Below, piece by piece: positions 43,942-54,519 of a stretch of 64,000 nt of DNA. Made by a program: the position numbers and the translations under genes. The notes under the pieces are model-generated. The model ran no database searches. It was not told where the DNA came from and was given only the letters and a program-made list of their open reading frames with translations. This DNA is from an uncultured Bacilli bacterium (GTDB lineage Bacteria > Bacillota_I > Bacilli_A > RFN20 > CAG-631), in NCBI GenBank assembly GCA_934201705.1, contig CAKPXF010000003.1:1-64000 (forward strand). The letters run 5' to 3'. Within the stretch, counting starts at the first letter, position 1. Every line of letters starts with the position of its first letter.

Positions 43942-46899
43942 CTATAATGTTTTTATCTCTTTTCTTTTTAAACAAATTAAGAAAGCAACAGCTAATAAAT
44001 ATAATTGAGGATTAATAAATCCTTTACAACCTTGTTTGCTATTATTTACATCTTTATAAACAATCTTAATAGTTAAATTAGTATTAACATTATTTAAAAC
44101 AAATGTATTATCATTTATTTCTATTATATTTCCATTTACCATTACATAATCAATTTCAAAATTTTCTTTTACATTAATAATACCAATAATGCTTTCATTG
44201 CTTGAAAATTCATTTTGTGAAAGCTTAACTTCTCCACAATTATTATCATTAATAACTTCAATATTAAACTTACTATCGTTTTTTAGTTTTTCATAATTGA
44301 TGATAATTTTACTATCGCTATTAATTTTAAAAGTTGTAAACATATTTCCATTAATAAAAATTTCTTTACCATCTTGAATTACTGATTTAATTTTATAACC
44401 ATTTTCAACATTTACCTTAATTGTTACATCCTTTCCTTCTTCTACATAAAATTCATTTGCTGTAGACAAACTACCATGAAGTGATGAAACATTAACTTTA
44501 TATTTTGTTGCTGCAACCGCTAAATTAAATGGTGCTAAAGGTAAATCAAATTTATTATAAATATAATTAAAGCCACCCTTACTATCATATTTTGAAGTGT
44601 TTGCTAAATTAAAATAACGAACTCTACTAACTTTTCCAGTAAAGCCATCTAAAATAATTGAATTGTTTAAAATAGTAGCATTAGCTTTTTCCCATTTTCC
44701 ATCAACTAATACCTCAAAGCCATCTATTTCACCTTTATATTTAGTTTTTAAACTATCATTATTAGATACCTTTAGTGTTATTTTATTATTTTTATATGTT
44801 ATGCTTGTAGGATATGGCGATACGCCAGATGCTTCTTTATCGTTATAAACATATTTTGAGGCTATTCCAGCAGCACGAGTAGCAAATACATATTTATCCT
44901 TTTGTGGATGGATATCATGATATTCACCAAGATCAATACCACAGCAAACATATAAGTTTTCTACTTCTTCAGAAACCTCCCATTGAGTTTTCCTAAACTC
45001 AACCCATTCATTTATATCATATTGCGGAAGTTGAGCAATAATAAAGGCTAAATCATCATTATTAAACAATACTTTCATATCCTTTACATAACCCTTTAAT
45101 TGATTTTTATACATTGCTGGATAAAAAGCATTATCCTCGCCTTGATACCATAAAACACCTCTTATTGAAGTATTTCTAACTGAATAATTCATACCATAAT
45201 AATATTCAGTATCATATTTTCCATCATTATTATTTATTCTACTTCCAACATCTTTAATAGTTTCTTTTGATAGCCATTGTTCAATACCACTTCCACCAAT
45301 TGCAGCACTTATAATTCCAATTGGAACATCTTTGCCTTCTTGATTCTTTAAGTTTTCCTTTAAATTAAGAGCAAATGATGTTGCAAAGGCTGACATATAA
45401 AGTACATCGTTATATTCTTTAGCTTCAAGCCATTTATCTGTATAAATATCTATTGGTTCAAATGAAGAATACATACTTCTTTTCATAAAGCGAATATTTT
45501 CATAATTTGCTTGCTTTAATTTATTTAAAGTATCTCCAGATGTTTGAAAAACATTAAAATCCATATTTGATTGTCCAGAGCAATACCATACCTCACCAAC
45601 TAAAACATTATCATAAACAATCTTTTCATCATTTGTAGTTGTAATTATTAATTGTGTTGGAACAATAGATTCCTTTAGATTTAGTTCTATTTCAAAGCTT
45701 TCGTTATTAACTTCTACCATCTTTTTATCTTGTCCGACGAGCTCAGCGGTTACAAAAGTATTTCCAGCCATTCCAAACACACGACATGTGCCTCTTTGCA
45801 ATACCATATTATTAGTAAAAACTGGAGACATAATTAATGGAAGTTCAGCATCACTTGATATTTGATAAACAACGCTTACTAATAATCCCTTATCATTAAT
45901 AAACGAGGAATTTAAAATATAGCCATAGGCTTTACCCTTATTTCCACTATTATTGTAGCTTGACCATAAAATATCTACTATTTCTGTATTATTATTACTG
46001 CTATAAACTGTAGCTTTTTTTGGAAGATTCTTATAAATAAATTCACCCTTTAAAATCGAATTTACAACCAAATTATCACTATTTTCAATTTCAACTTTAC
46101 TTAATGTTTCAGCATTTATATTTAAATCAGTTAAGGCTCCTTGCTTAATTTTATTTAATTGTGATGAAGTTAAAGCAAAATCATATATTCTAACATCATC
46201 TAAAAAGCCATTATAAAAATCAGTATGCCCACCACCATTAGTATGCGTAATTCCAAATAAAGAGAATGCCTGATCATTGTTTTTCATTAGTACCTCATTA
46301 TTAAAATTTGCCACTTCTTTTCCATTTAAATAATAAATAATATTATTCGTTTTAGCATTTACTGAAACTGCAAAGTGCTGCCATTCGTTAACATTTTCTA
46401 TTAAAAACCAATATTTAAAATGTCCATCACTAGCACCATTAATTCCTGATGTTGTATTAATATCTGGAACTAAATATAAGCCATTTTCATTTTTGATTAA
46501 AAATAATACAAAACCATCTAGTTTTTGATAATTGCCTGTACATAAAATTCTACTAGTTGAGGCTTCACTTGTTGGCTTAAAGAATAATGAAATAGTAAAG
46601 CTACTTAAATAATCAGAAAAATCATTTTTATCGGAAATTGATTTGGCATACATTGTATTGTTTTTAAAAGAAATACCTTTGTCTCCTTTAACAACATTGC
46701 TAGCATCACCATAAATAATTAAATCTTCATTACCAACTTTATCCTTAGCATAATTATTTTCATCTTTAAAATCATACCAAATTATTGGGCTAGTCATATT
46801 TTCACCTTCTGCTTTTAAAGTATTAGTATTAAAAATCATTATAAAAGCATTTAAAACACTTATTAATACAAGAATTATTGCTTTAATTTTGTTTTTCAT
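43942..46899 (-). CDS. Secreted LamG plus SGNH (SASA-type) carbohydrate acetylesterase with GCKG anchor (985 aa)
   Basis: Signal peptide, LamG-like domain (~residues 40-250, APIIWYDFKDENN-like start, DVRIYDFALTSSQ end), then a sialate O-acetylesterase-family SGNH hydrolase: SPVFTNNMVLQRG, GEVWYCSGQSNMDF with the Ser nucleophile, IGGSGIEQWLS, LWYQGEDNAF and the Asp-His pair in YHDIHPQKD. A small C-terminal beta region precedes KQGCKGF, a hydrophobic helix and CLKRKEIK. It probably removes acetyl groups from plant glycans at the surface, opening them to the GH39-like and GH36 enzymes. Coupled to its neighbours by spacings of 4-18 bp. Confidence 0.83.
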   Translation of the reverse strand: MKNKIKAIILVLISVLNAFIMIFNTNTLKAEGENMTSPIIWYDFKDENNYAKDKVGNEDLIIYGDASNVVKGDKGISFKNNTMYAKSISDKNDFSDYLSSFTISLFFKPTSEASTSRILCTGNYQKLDGFVLFLIKNENGLYLVPDINTTSGINGASDGHFKYWFLIENVNEWQHFAVSVNAKTNNIIYYLNGKEVANFNNEVLMKNNDQAFSLFGITHTNGGGHTDFYNGFLDDVRIYDFALTSSQLNKIKQGALTDLNINAETLSKVEIENSDNLVVNSILKGEFIYKNLPKKATVYSSNNNTEIVDILWSSYNNSGNKGKAYGYILNSSFINDKGLLVSVVYQISSDAELPLIMSPVFTNNMVLQRGTCRVFGMAGNTFVTAELVGQDKKMVEVNNESFEIELNLKESIVPTQLIITTTNDEKIVYDNVLVGEVWYCSGQSNMDFNVFQTSGDTLNKLKQANYENIRFMKRSMYSSFEPIDIYTDKWLEAKEYNDVLYMSAFATSFALNLKENLKNQEGKDVPIGIISAAIGGSGIEQWLSKETIKDVGSRINNNDGKYDTEYYYGMNYSVRNTSIRGVLWYQGEDNAFYPAMYKNQLKGYVKDMKVLFNNDDLAFIIAQLPQYDINEWVEFRKTQWEVSEEVENLYVCCGIDLGEYHDIHPQKDKYVFATRAAGIASKYVYNDKEASGVSPYPTSITYKNNKITLKVSNNDSLKTKYKGEIDGFEVLVDGKWEKANATILNNSIILDGFTGKVSRVRYFNLANTSKYDSKGGFNYIYNKFDLPLAPFNLAVAATKYKVNVSSLHGSLSTANEFYVEEGKDVTIKVNVENGYKIKSVIQDGKEIFINGNMFTTFKINSDSKIIINYEKLKNDSKFNIEVINDNNCGEVKLSQNEFSSNESIIGIINVKENFEIDYVMVNGNIIEINDNTFVLNNVNTNLTIKIVYKDVNNSKQGCKGFINPQLYLLAVAFLICLKRKEIKTL

Positions 46900-46903
46900 A
46901 AAT

Positions 46904-48904
46904 TTACTCCTTATCTATTGTTATATTTAAAGTAGAGCCAATTCCAACATCTTTAATTATATAAGTCATAGTAATAATTCCGTTCCAATCGCTTGGGGCA
47001 TTTTCTTTTAGCTTTATAGTATAATTTCCAGTTTCACTATTACCCATATTTACTATTTTTTCAGCAACACTTCTATTTCCAAATGGTAAAGCATAATTAT
47101 AATTATTATTAGCAATTGTATAATAAGTTGAATTTTTATAGCCATCGTTTGTTAAATAATCAATTTTTACTCCAAGTGAGCTTGTATTTGTTTTAATAAA
47201 ATTACCAAACCCTTCATAGTTTAAAGATAGATTATTAGCATTTTCATCAACATCAATAATTGCTGAAATTGCACTTTCTCCAGTTAAATTATTAGCCATG
47301 CTTAATGTTGCAGTTAAACTATTATTATGTAAATCTGAATATGGATATTTGTTGCCTCTATCCTTATAGTAATATTCCTTTTTTAAAATAGTACCTATAC
47401 TTCTTTCTTTTTCTATTTCATTTTGATTAGTATTATCATTAACCTCAATATAATAAGCCATATTACCATTAAGATTTAATTTTATATTTTTTAAATCCTT
47501 ATTAGTAATATTTTCCTTTTTATATTTAATATATGGATAATCAATATCAGTAGCATAGGCTAAATTAGTACTATCAATTTGATAAACTGTAATATCATTT
47601 GCTTTAAATAAAATATCATTCAAATTAACTAAAACATCCTTATTTTCGTTAGTTTTATTATAAATAATTAAACCAGCGCGTGATTTATCAACTCCACTAA
47701 AGATTCCAATATCGTCATCATTATTATTAACCTTTACAACATTTAAAGGTAAACGAGCATAGGAATATAAAACATTAAAGCCAGGATTTTTTAAATAGCT
47801 ATATTTATCTATAACACCAAAATATTCAGATAAATAACACGCCCAATAAACTTTAGTAATATCTGTTGCATCTAAAGCATAGTGTATTGAATCATACATT
47901 TTTGAAATATTACTTGTAGTATCATAAAGTGAATCTAATGAGCTAGCTGCATGATATTCAGTTACTAATTGTTGAACCTTACTTAAATCAATAGGATAAT
48001 CAATTTCTTTATTTGTTCCATTTTGTGTAGAATTAAAGGCTTCTCTAATGCTATATAGCCAATATGAAAAATCAGTAGTGATATCATCATTATTTTCCAT
48101 TGTTCCACCAACTTGGCCATAATAGTGCCAAGATAAAGCATCTGGCATAGCATTTTCACTTAAGCTTTTGCTCCAAAATCTTTTCCAGCTTGTCATTGTG
48201 CCATCTTCTTCAGTTTTCTTTTTATTAATAAATTCAAGTGGCCAACATAAACCAAGGGAGGAAATAGTAGCATATGGATCCGCATCCTTTATAGCTTTTG
48301 TTTGTGTAATTGAAGTATCAATAATATCACTCATGCTTCCACCCCAAAATGTCGTACCTAAATCAGGCTCATTCCATGTTTCATAAGTTAGATTTTTAAT
48401 ACCATTATTCTTTAAATATGAAGCTATATTATAGCAAATTTCATAGTAATTTTCCATATTTGGCTTTATCTTACTATTATTATTTGTTTGAGCATACTCA
48501 GGGATATCACACATTACAAACATTGGAGTTGTTTTGTTATTTTGTAATTTGTTAGCAATTTTCATTATTGAATCAAATTCATGAGCAGTAGTACCATTAC
48601 TATTTTTTCCAATTAAAGAACCAATTCCACCATTTCCCATCATTAAATCAATTCTAAATTGCTCACTTTGTAAATCATCTAAATAAGATAGTGTTTCTAA
48701 AGCATTATCATTAACCATTCCAGGACCTGTTCCACAAAATTCCCATGTTGGACTAAACATATTAATTTTCTTAATATTTTGCACTTCGTTACCTATTTTA
48801 ATATTAAAGTAAGCATCTATTTTACTAGTATTTGTAGTGCTTTTACAATTACTTAAGGATGCAAGTAATGGCAAAACTAAAACAATACTTATTTTTTTAT
48901 TCAT
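46904..48904 (-). CDS. Lipoprotein, GH39-like glycoside hydrolase (666 aa)
   Basis: Lipobox LSNC (Cys20). The barrel contains YETWNEPDLGTTFWGG (acid/base Glu) and QLVTEYHAASS (nucleophile Glu), as in clan GH-A family 39 beta-xylosidases and related enzymes; FSPTWEFCGTGPGMVN and LRIDLMMG-type strands precede. The last ~150 residues form a beta-sandwich. Extracellular, tethered. Its start overlaps the GH36 stop by 8 bp. Specificity (xylose, arabinose or other) is not readable. Confidence 0.75.
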   Translation of the reverse strand: MNKKISIVLVLPLLASLSNCKSTTNTSKIDAYFNIKIGNEVQNIKKINMFSPTWEFCGTGPGMVNDNALETLSYLDDLQSEQFRIDLMMGNGGIGSLIGKNSNGTTAHEFDSIMKIANKLQNNKTTPMFVMCDIPEYAQTNNNSKIKPNMENYYEICYNIASYLKNNGIKNLTYETWNEPDLGTTFWGGSMSDIIDTSITQTKAIKDADPYATISSLGLCWPLEFINKKKTEEDGTMTSWKRFWSKSLSENAMPDALSWHYYGQVGGTMENNDDITTDFSYWLYSIREAFNSTQNGTNKEIDYPIDLSKVQQLVTEYHAASSLDSLYDTTSNISKMYDSIHYALDATDITKVYWACYLSEYFGVIDKYSYLKNPGFNVLYSYARLPLNVVKVNNNDDDIGIFSGVDKSRAGLIIYNKTNENKDVLVNLNDILFKANDITVYQIDSTNLAYATDIDYPYIKYKKENITNKDLKNIKLNLNGNMAYYIEVNDNTNQNEIEKERSIGTILKKEYYYKDRGNKYPYSDLHNNSLTATLSMANNLTGESAISAIIDVDENANNLSLNYEGFGNFIKTNTSSLGVKIDYLTNDGYKNSTYYTIANNNYNYALPFGNRSVAEKIVNMGNSETGNYTIKLKENAPSDWNGIITMTYIIKDVGIGSTLNITIDKE

Positions 48905-51014
48905 TAATTATTTCCTCCTTTTTTAAATGACAAACTAAGATTGTGTAATCATCATTAAAATTTTCAATTACTAAATTATTATCTTTTACTTTAAATGATG
49001 TATTTGTAAAACTATTAATAACCTTGTAATTTTTAATATCAATATTGCTTATTCTTTCTTGATATTTAATTGCATAATAATAAACAAGAATCTCATCTTT
49101 ATATTTTTTGATTACAATAAAACTTTTATTAGTAAGGTTATTTATATTAGTTGATGGATCATAATTAAATATTACCTTTCCATTTTTAATAATGGGAGCT
49201 ACATTTTTATAAAAATTATTGGCTTCTTTTAATAGCTCTTTTTGCCTTAATGATAAAGTATCATAATCACATGAATAGCAAATTCTGCCTAACATTCCCT
49301 TACTTAAAGCAAAATAGGTTTTATTGATTGAAAAAATATTTTTAAGTTCAACCCAAATTTGCAATTTTTTCGCACTAATAAATCTTAATAGACCCATGGC
49401 AATTACTAAACCATCATCAGTAAAATGAGCATCAGAAAATGAGCACATATCAGCAAATGATAATAAAAGTGGGGTATGCCTCATTCCTCCAGATGAACAC
49501 ATTTCGATAACAATATTTGGAATTTCTCTTTTTATTTTTTTATAAAATTCAATTACACAATCAATATGATTTTTTAAATTAATAGCATAATTATCATTTC
49601 CAATTCCTAAGCCAATATTTTCATTATAATCCGTTTTTAAATAGCCAATATTGTTATCCTTTAATAGCTTAATTACTTTTATAGTTAAATAATCAATAAC
49701 CTCTTTTTTACGAAAATCTAAAAAGCATCTATCGCCATGAATAATTATTTCATTATCTTTAGTTAATAAATAATCCTTATGTTCTTTAAAAATTTTACTA
49801 TTAGTTGAAACACTTTCAAATTCAAACCAAATACCTGGAATCATATTATTTTCTCTAACTAGATTTGAAAATTCCTTTAATGATGAAGGGAAACGTTCTA
49901 TCGATACATCCCAATCTCCTAAACATTCAGCGCCATTTATCTTTTCAATATACCAACCAGCATCCATTACAAAGTATTTTACATCTAAATGTTTACTACT
50001 TTTTATTATAGGACGTAATTTTTCCATTGTTGGATTACCCATATTTAATAAATATTCATTAAATATTGTTGGCATTGATTCTTCATATATTGATTCATTT
50101 ACAATCATTTTATTAGCATTTATTAAGTTATAGCAAGCCTCATTAAGTGATGAATTAACACAAGCTATTAAGGCTTCATTAGTTTTAAAACTTTCATTAA
50201 CATTTAATACCTTTTTAAAATGACCAACTAATTCATCAGCTATTCCACCACAAAGATAAATGCTATTTGTATTATGAATCACCTCAATTTGCCAAGATGC
50301 TGCTTCATATAAAGATATTGCCCAGGTAACATTATTAATTTCATCGCTTATTGCCATAAATGGCAGGTTATTACGAGCAGGCATTGAGCCAACTTGTGAT
50401 ATTCTATGTCCTCTCATTCCATAATGGCTCCAGCTATCATATAAGCCATAATGGGAAGCTGTTTCGTAAATTAATCTTCCTTCGCCAGCCCAATTATTAA
50501 TAATTTCATAAATCTTTAGTTTATCAGTATCATTATCCTTTATAAAAGGTGAAATTCCACCTATTACAATTGAAGGTAATGATGTTAAAATTATCGGCTC
50601 ATTATAAATATTTTCTACCTCACAATGAATTCTTAAAACCTCTTCATCCTTATTAAATAAAATTATGTGTTTAGCTCTTATTTTTTCATTTTCAAGAATA
50701 GTAATTACTTCCTTTTTAAAACGATTTTCATTAATTTCTTGCGATTTCACCTTTAATGATGTAGCAGTTGAGGTCATATGTAAATAATCACCAGCTGAAA
50801 AATTTCTTGATTTATTATCATTATTTAAGGATACGTCAACAAGTGGAATAGGAGCATTGTGGCCAAATTGTTCATATAAATTAGAAGCAATTTTATCATC
50901 AATTACTTTATCTAGCATTGATGATGGAACAATACATATTGTTGTAATATCTTTAAATGTTAAATAAATAACACTAATATTATTAAATGTATGAACTATC
51001 TTTTTATATTTCAT
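48897..51014 (-). CDS. GH36-type alpha-galactosidase (705 aa)
   Basis: Hydrolyses alpha-galactosyl ends of raffinose-type sugars or galactomannan. N-terminal beta-supersandwich, then the barrel with DAGWYIEKINGAECLGDWDV, IPGIWFEFESVS, YLKTDYNENIG (nucleophile Asp) and EMCSSGGMRHTPLLLSFADMCSFSDAH (acid/base Asp in FSDAH). No signal peptide, so intracellular. The paired GH32 in the cluster fits use of raffinose-family oligosaccharides. Length is normal. Confidence 0.9.
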   Translation of the reverse strand: MKYKKIVHTFNNISVIYLTFKDITTICIVPSSMLDKVIDDKIASNLYEQFGHNAPIPLVDVSLNNDNKSRNFSAGDYLHMTSTATSLKVKSQEINENRFKKEVITILENEKIRAKHIILFNKDEEVLRIHCEVENIYNEPIILTSLPSIVIGGISPFIKDNDTDKLKIYEIINNWAGEGRLIYETASHYGLYDSWSHYGMRGHRISQVGSMPARNNLPFMAISDEINNVTWAISLYEAASWQIEVIHNTNSIYLCGGIADELVGHFKKVLNVNESFKTNEALIACVNSSLNEACYNLINANKMIVNESIYEESMPTIFNEYLLNMGNPTMEKLRPIIKSSKHLDVKYFVMDAGWYIEKINGAECLGDWDVSIERFPSSLKEFSNLVRENNMIPGIWFEFESVSTNSKIFKEHKDYLLTKDNEIIIHGDRCFLDFRKKEVIDYLTIKVIKLLKDNNIGYLKTDYNENIGLGIGNDNYAINLKNHIDCVIEFYKKIKREIPNIVIEMCSSGGMRHTPLLLSFADMCSFSDAHFTDDGLVIAMGLLRFISAKKLQIWVELKNIFSINKTYFALSKGMLGRICYSCDYDTLSLRQKELLKEANNFYKNVAPIIKNGKVIFNYDPSTNINNLTNKSFIVIKKYKDEILVYYYAIKYQERISNIDIKNYKVINSFTNTSFKVKDNNLVIENFNDDYTILVCHLKKEEIINE

Positions 51015-51023
51015 ATAACTTAC

Positions 51024-52841
51024 CTACTTATAGCTTATATTTATATGTACATATGTTCTATCATTAGCTGTAGACATTATAGCTGACATAATAAAGTACA
51101 TTTTTTCATTTTCTTTAAGATGATATTCAAATTCATTTTCATAGGATTTTATTTCATTTCTTAGTGTTGTTGAAAGTAAATAACTAGAATTATCACTGGC
51201 TTTTACATAAAAAGCCACACCATCACTACCAACATTTTGCAGTTCTAATAATTCAAGGTTAACCTTTACTTTAATAGTTGAAGTACTACTTGCTGTAAAG
51301 CAAGCCATTATTTCATTATTAGTTGAAGGCATCCATTGATCCTTTTGAATTTTTCCTTCGCCTGAATAATCTAAATATTTACCATTTAAATCGTTATAAA
51401 CCATCATTTTTAATTCATTTTCAACATCACCACATAAATAAGACCAATTATGATAGTTTTGCCTATTTGCATAATCTAAAATATTATCATAAACTTCATT
51501 TTTTATTGACTGATTATTACAACTACAAATTGTAAAAATTAATATTAAGCTTAATAAATTTTTTTTCTTTTTGTTTTTAAGTAATAATAAAACTGCTAAA
51601 ACTACAAATGAAATGATCATACCATATGAAATATTACCTTTGCAGCCTTTAGTCTTAGCCTCTTTATCATAATCCTTATCTACCTTAATAATGTCAAATA
51701 AATCAGCTTCCTTATTTACTAAATTTAAGTAATTAATAGCTTCTTTGGCAATTTCATTACTTTTCTTTGTCTTATAATAAATATCAATATTTGTTGATAA
51801 AGCATCACTTGAATTATCATAATGCTTACCGCTATTTAAAGACATAATTATTAAATCTCCAGCCTTAACATTAATATTTAATAGATTATCTAATTCATGC
51901 CTATTATCATCAGTTCCTAAAATATCATTATTATAAATTATCTCTTCATTTTTTAATATTTTAAAATTAACTCCATCACCATAAACATTTTGATGCCTTA
52001 TATAGCCTTCAATATTAATAATTCCATCATACCTACAAACAAATATTTTTAAGGTATTATATCTATTTGCTGGATGCATATAATCAACACCAATTTGTAA
52101 ATAAGGATATGGTCCATGATAAGCCATAGAACCATCATTACAATTTCCAAATTCCATTAAAACATATTTATTATTAAAGCCATAGGCATAAAAATAATCA
52201 TTTGTTCCTTGAATATTTGAATAATATTTACTACCATCAATTACTCTTGAATCACCAAGAGAATTTCCATAATCAATACCATCAGCTATTTTTTCATATG
52301 TTACATTTGTTATTAATGTAGTTGAATCATTAGCATCTGTTTTATTTTTATTTATAGAAATAAATAATAAATCCCCTCTTTTTAAGCTTACATCCTTTAA
52401 ATTGATTTGAATATTTTCTTGCTTTAATAAATAATCATCTAAAATGCTTGTATAATTTGTATAATTTCCATCTTCTTTAATATTTCTTCTACCAAATTTA
52501 ATAACTACACCATCGCCTTCAACTGCTTCATGAATTAATGAGATATTCATTGAAAGTTTTATATCAGCTGCAGCTCTATAGGCTTTAATTACATCTCCAT
52601 TAATTCCTGGATGTGATGAATCAGCATTAATCATAGCATATGGCTCTCCATTAAATTCAAAGCGTGTTGTATCCTCATTGTAATTCATTTGGTAATATTT
52701 ACCATTTGCATCACCATAAAAGTAATAGTAGCTATCCTCACCCTGAGATAATGCAAATACTTTATTACTTTTAATATTTATAAATAAAACTCCTAGTAAT
52801 ACTATAAAAATTGATATTAAAATTTTTCTTGCTTTTTTCAT
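51024..52841 (-). CDS. Fusion: GCKG-anchored double-domain protein joined to a lipoprotein (605 aa)
   Basis: Residues 1-30 are a signal peptide. Two related beta domains follow (each with a YYFYGD or YFYAYG start and a GDGV motif). At residue 399 comes GCKGNISYG, a hydrophobic helix and KNKKKKN, which ends other proteins in this window. Translation instead continues straight into LLSLILIFTICSC (residues 429-441), a lipoprotein signal with lipobox ICSC, and a third copy of the same domain type (NWSYLCGD, GSDGVAFYV). The joint lies in an A8 run (51559-51566). A one-base shift there would end the first protein five to ten codons later. No ATG or GTG is available for the second part. Either a recent fusion or slippage-controlled. 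Confidence 0.7.
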   Translation of the reverse strand: MKKARKILISIFIVLLGVLFINIKSNKVFALSQGEDSYYYFYGDANGKYYQMNYNEDTTRFEFNGEPYAMINADSSHPGINGDVIKAYRAAADIKLSMNISLIHEAVEGDGVVIKFGRRNIKEDGNYTNYTSILDDYLLKQENIQINLKDVSLKRGDLLFISINKNKTDANDSTTLITNVTYEKIADGIDYGNSLGDSRVIDGSKYYSNIQGTNDYFYAYGFNNKYVLMEFGNCNDGSMAYHGPYPYLQIGVDYMHPANRYNTLKIFVCRYDGIINIEGYIRHQNVYGDGVNFKILKNEEIIYNNDILGTDDNRHELDNLLNINVKAGDLIIMSLNSGKHYDNSSDALSTNIDIYYKTKKSNEIAKEAINYLNLVNKEADLFDIIKVDKDYDKEAKTKGCKGNISYGMIISFVVLAVLLLLKNKKKKNLLSLILIFTICSCNNQSIKNEVYDNILDYANRQNYHNWSYLCGDVENELKMMVYNDLNGKYLDYSGEGKIQKDQWMPSTNNEIMACFTASSTSTIKVKVNLELLELQNVGSDGVAFYVKASDNSSYLLSTTLRNEIKSYENEFEYHLKENEKMYFIMSAIMSTANDRTYVHINISYK

Positions 52842-52843
52842 AA

Positions 52844-54502
52844 TTATTTATTCCCATTTAGATATTGATTATATTCATCAATAACCTCTTGCCCTTTATA
52901 ATCAGTCAATACTTTGTTTACATATGCATTCCAATTACTATTAAATTCATCATTAAATGAATATAAATCCTCATAATTTACCTTAGTTAATTTATTTAAA
53001 GGGTCACTATAATACTTATCACCAGTAATAAATTCATTAAATTTTTCTTCACTATAATCATTCATTCCTTCAAAATATGAGACATATTTTGGCGTTTGAA
53101 CAAATGGATGATCCTCATATACTGAATACTTTTTAGCTTCCTCCATTTGCTTATTTATTAATGAAGCATTAGTTGCATATGGTGAAAAATAATCAGCTGT
53201 CCAATTACAAAAATTAGAAAATGGATAGGCTGCATCATAACTAGCTACAGTATAATTAAATCCAGAATTATTTTTACCCATTAAGGAAACTCTTTCCTTA
53301 TCTTTCATTTCATAATGAACGCCTTCAATTCCATAAACAAATAAGTCTTGCCCTTCTTTACTATATAAATAATCCATTAATGTTAAAGCTTTTTCAATTT
53401 TGGCTTTTGACATTTTAGCATTTATACAGGTTACTGTCCAAAAATTAGGATGACTTGAAATTCCACCCATTCCATTTTCATTTGTTGGTGGATTAATCAT
53501 TTTAATAATTTTGCTAGCCTTTTCAATTGAAATATTGGGATTTGCTGATCTAAAACCAACAATAATGTTATTAAACCAGTTATGGCATTCAATAATTCCC
53601 ACCTTCCCTTGACAGAACTTTGTTTGCTTATCATCAAAGGTATCAGTTTGCCAGTCAGGATGCATTATTCCTTCATTATGCATCTTATTAATAAATGAAA
53701 CTGCTTTTTTAGTATTGTTTGTAATAATACTAGCATTATATTTATCATTATCCTTAACCATCATTTGATATCCACCGGCAAAGGCATTATAAATAAAATT
53801 ATCACTCCACATATCACTAGTTGATGTATAGCCATATGTGTCATTTATACCATTTTCATCAGGATCATAAAATGTAAATGCTCTAGCTAATCGATAAAAT
53901 TCTAAGATTGTTGTTGGATCTTTAAATTTATAGGTTGAAAGTTCATCCTCACTTGGAGTATGGCCTAATTCATCAGTTAATATTTGTGTTAGCTTTTCCT
54001 TTTTATTTAAGTTTTCTATCCAATCCTCTCTTACATATATTGAATGCTCTAAAGAAAAATTAGTAGGAATACTATATTGCTTATGGTTAACGTAATATAA
54101 ATCCTCTAAAAACTTATAATTTTGTAAATGATTATATAAATTTTTATATTTAGTTTCACTTACATAATCAGAAATTGCTAGTAATGTTCCATTTTCAATC
54201 ATCTTTTTATATTGATTTGGACGTTCAGGACCATAGGTTACAAAAACATCAGGAAGTTCTTCTGTATTAAATAATTTATTAATTGCTTCCTCATAGGCTG
54301 ATGAATTAATAGTTTTAGCAATAATATCAGCATTGGTATTTTCTTTAATTTTTTGATAAATTGGACTGTTTGTCTTTTTAGCTGTATTAATTGATGAAAT
54401 ACTCCAGCAATAAATTGTTAAAGTGCTATCATCATTAACATTTTTACAAGATGTTAATAATAATGCTGTTAATAATGTAATAAGCTTTTTACTTTTTTTC
54501 AT
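52844..54502 (-). CDS. ABC sugar-binding lipoprotein, LplA type (552 aa)
   Basis: Lipobox LLTSC (Cys19), then a long family 1 binding protein (TLTIYCWSISS, PDVFVTYGPERPNQYKK, TDTFDDKQTKFCQGKVGIIECHNW, LTLMDYLYSKEGQDLFVYGIEG). The ~550-aa size and the LplB/LplC-like permeases are typical of this subgroup in Firmicutes. Second-cluster importer; no ATPase gene nearby. Confidence 0.9.
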   Translation of the reverse strand: MKKSKKLITLLTALLLTSCKNVNDDSTLTIYCWSISSINTAKKTNSPIYQKIKENTNADIIAKTINSSAYEEAINKLFNTEELPDVFVTYGPERPNQYKKMIENGTLLAISDYVSETKYKNLYNHLQNYKFLEDLYYVNHKQYSIPTNFSLEHSIYVREDWIENLNKKEKLTQILTDELGHTPSEDELSTYKFKDPTTILEFYRLARAFTFYDPDENGINDTYGYTSTSDMWSDNFIYNAFAGGYQMMVKDNDKYNASIITNNTKKAVSFINKMHNEGIMHPDWQTDTFDDKQTKFCQGKVGIIECHNWFNNIIVGFRSANPNISIEKASKIIKMINPPTNENGMGGISSHPNFWTVTCINAKMSKAKIEKALTLMDYLYSKEGQDLFVYGIEGVHYEMKDKERVSLMGKNNSGFNYTVASYDAAYPFSNFCNWTADYFSPYATNASLINKQMEEAKKYSVYEDHPFVQTPKYVSYFEGMNDYSEEKFNEFITGDKYYSDPLNKLTKVNYEDLYSFNDEFNSNWNAYVNKVLTDYKGQEVIDEYNQYLNGNK

Positions 54503-54519
54503 ATTTTTTTCTCCTCTTT

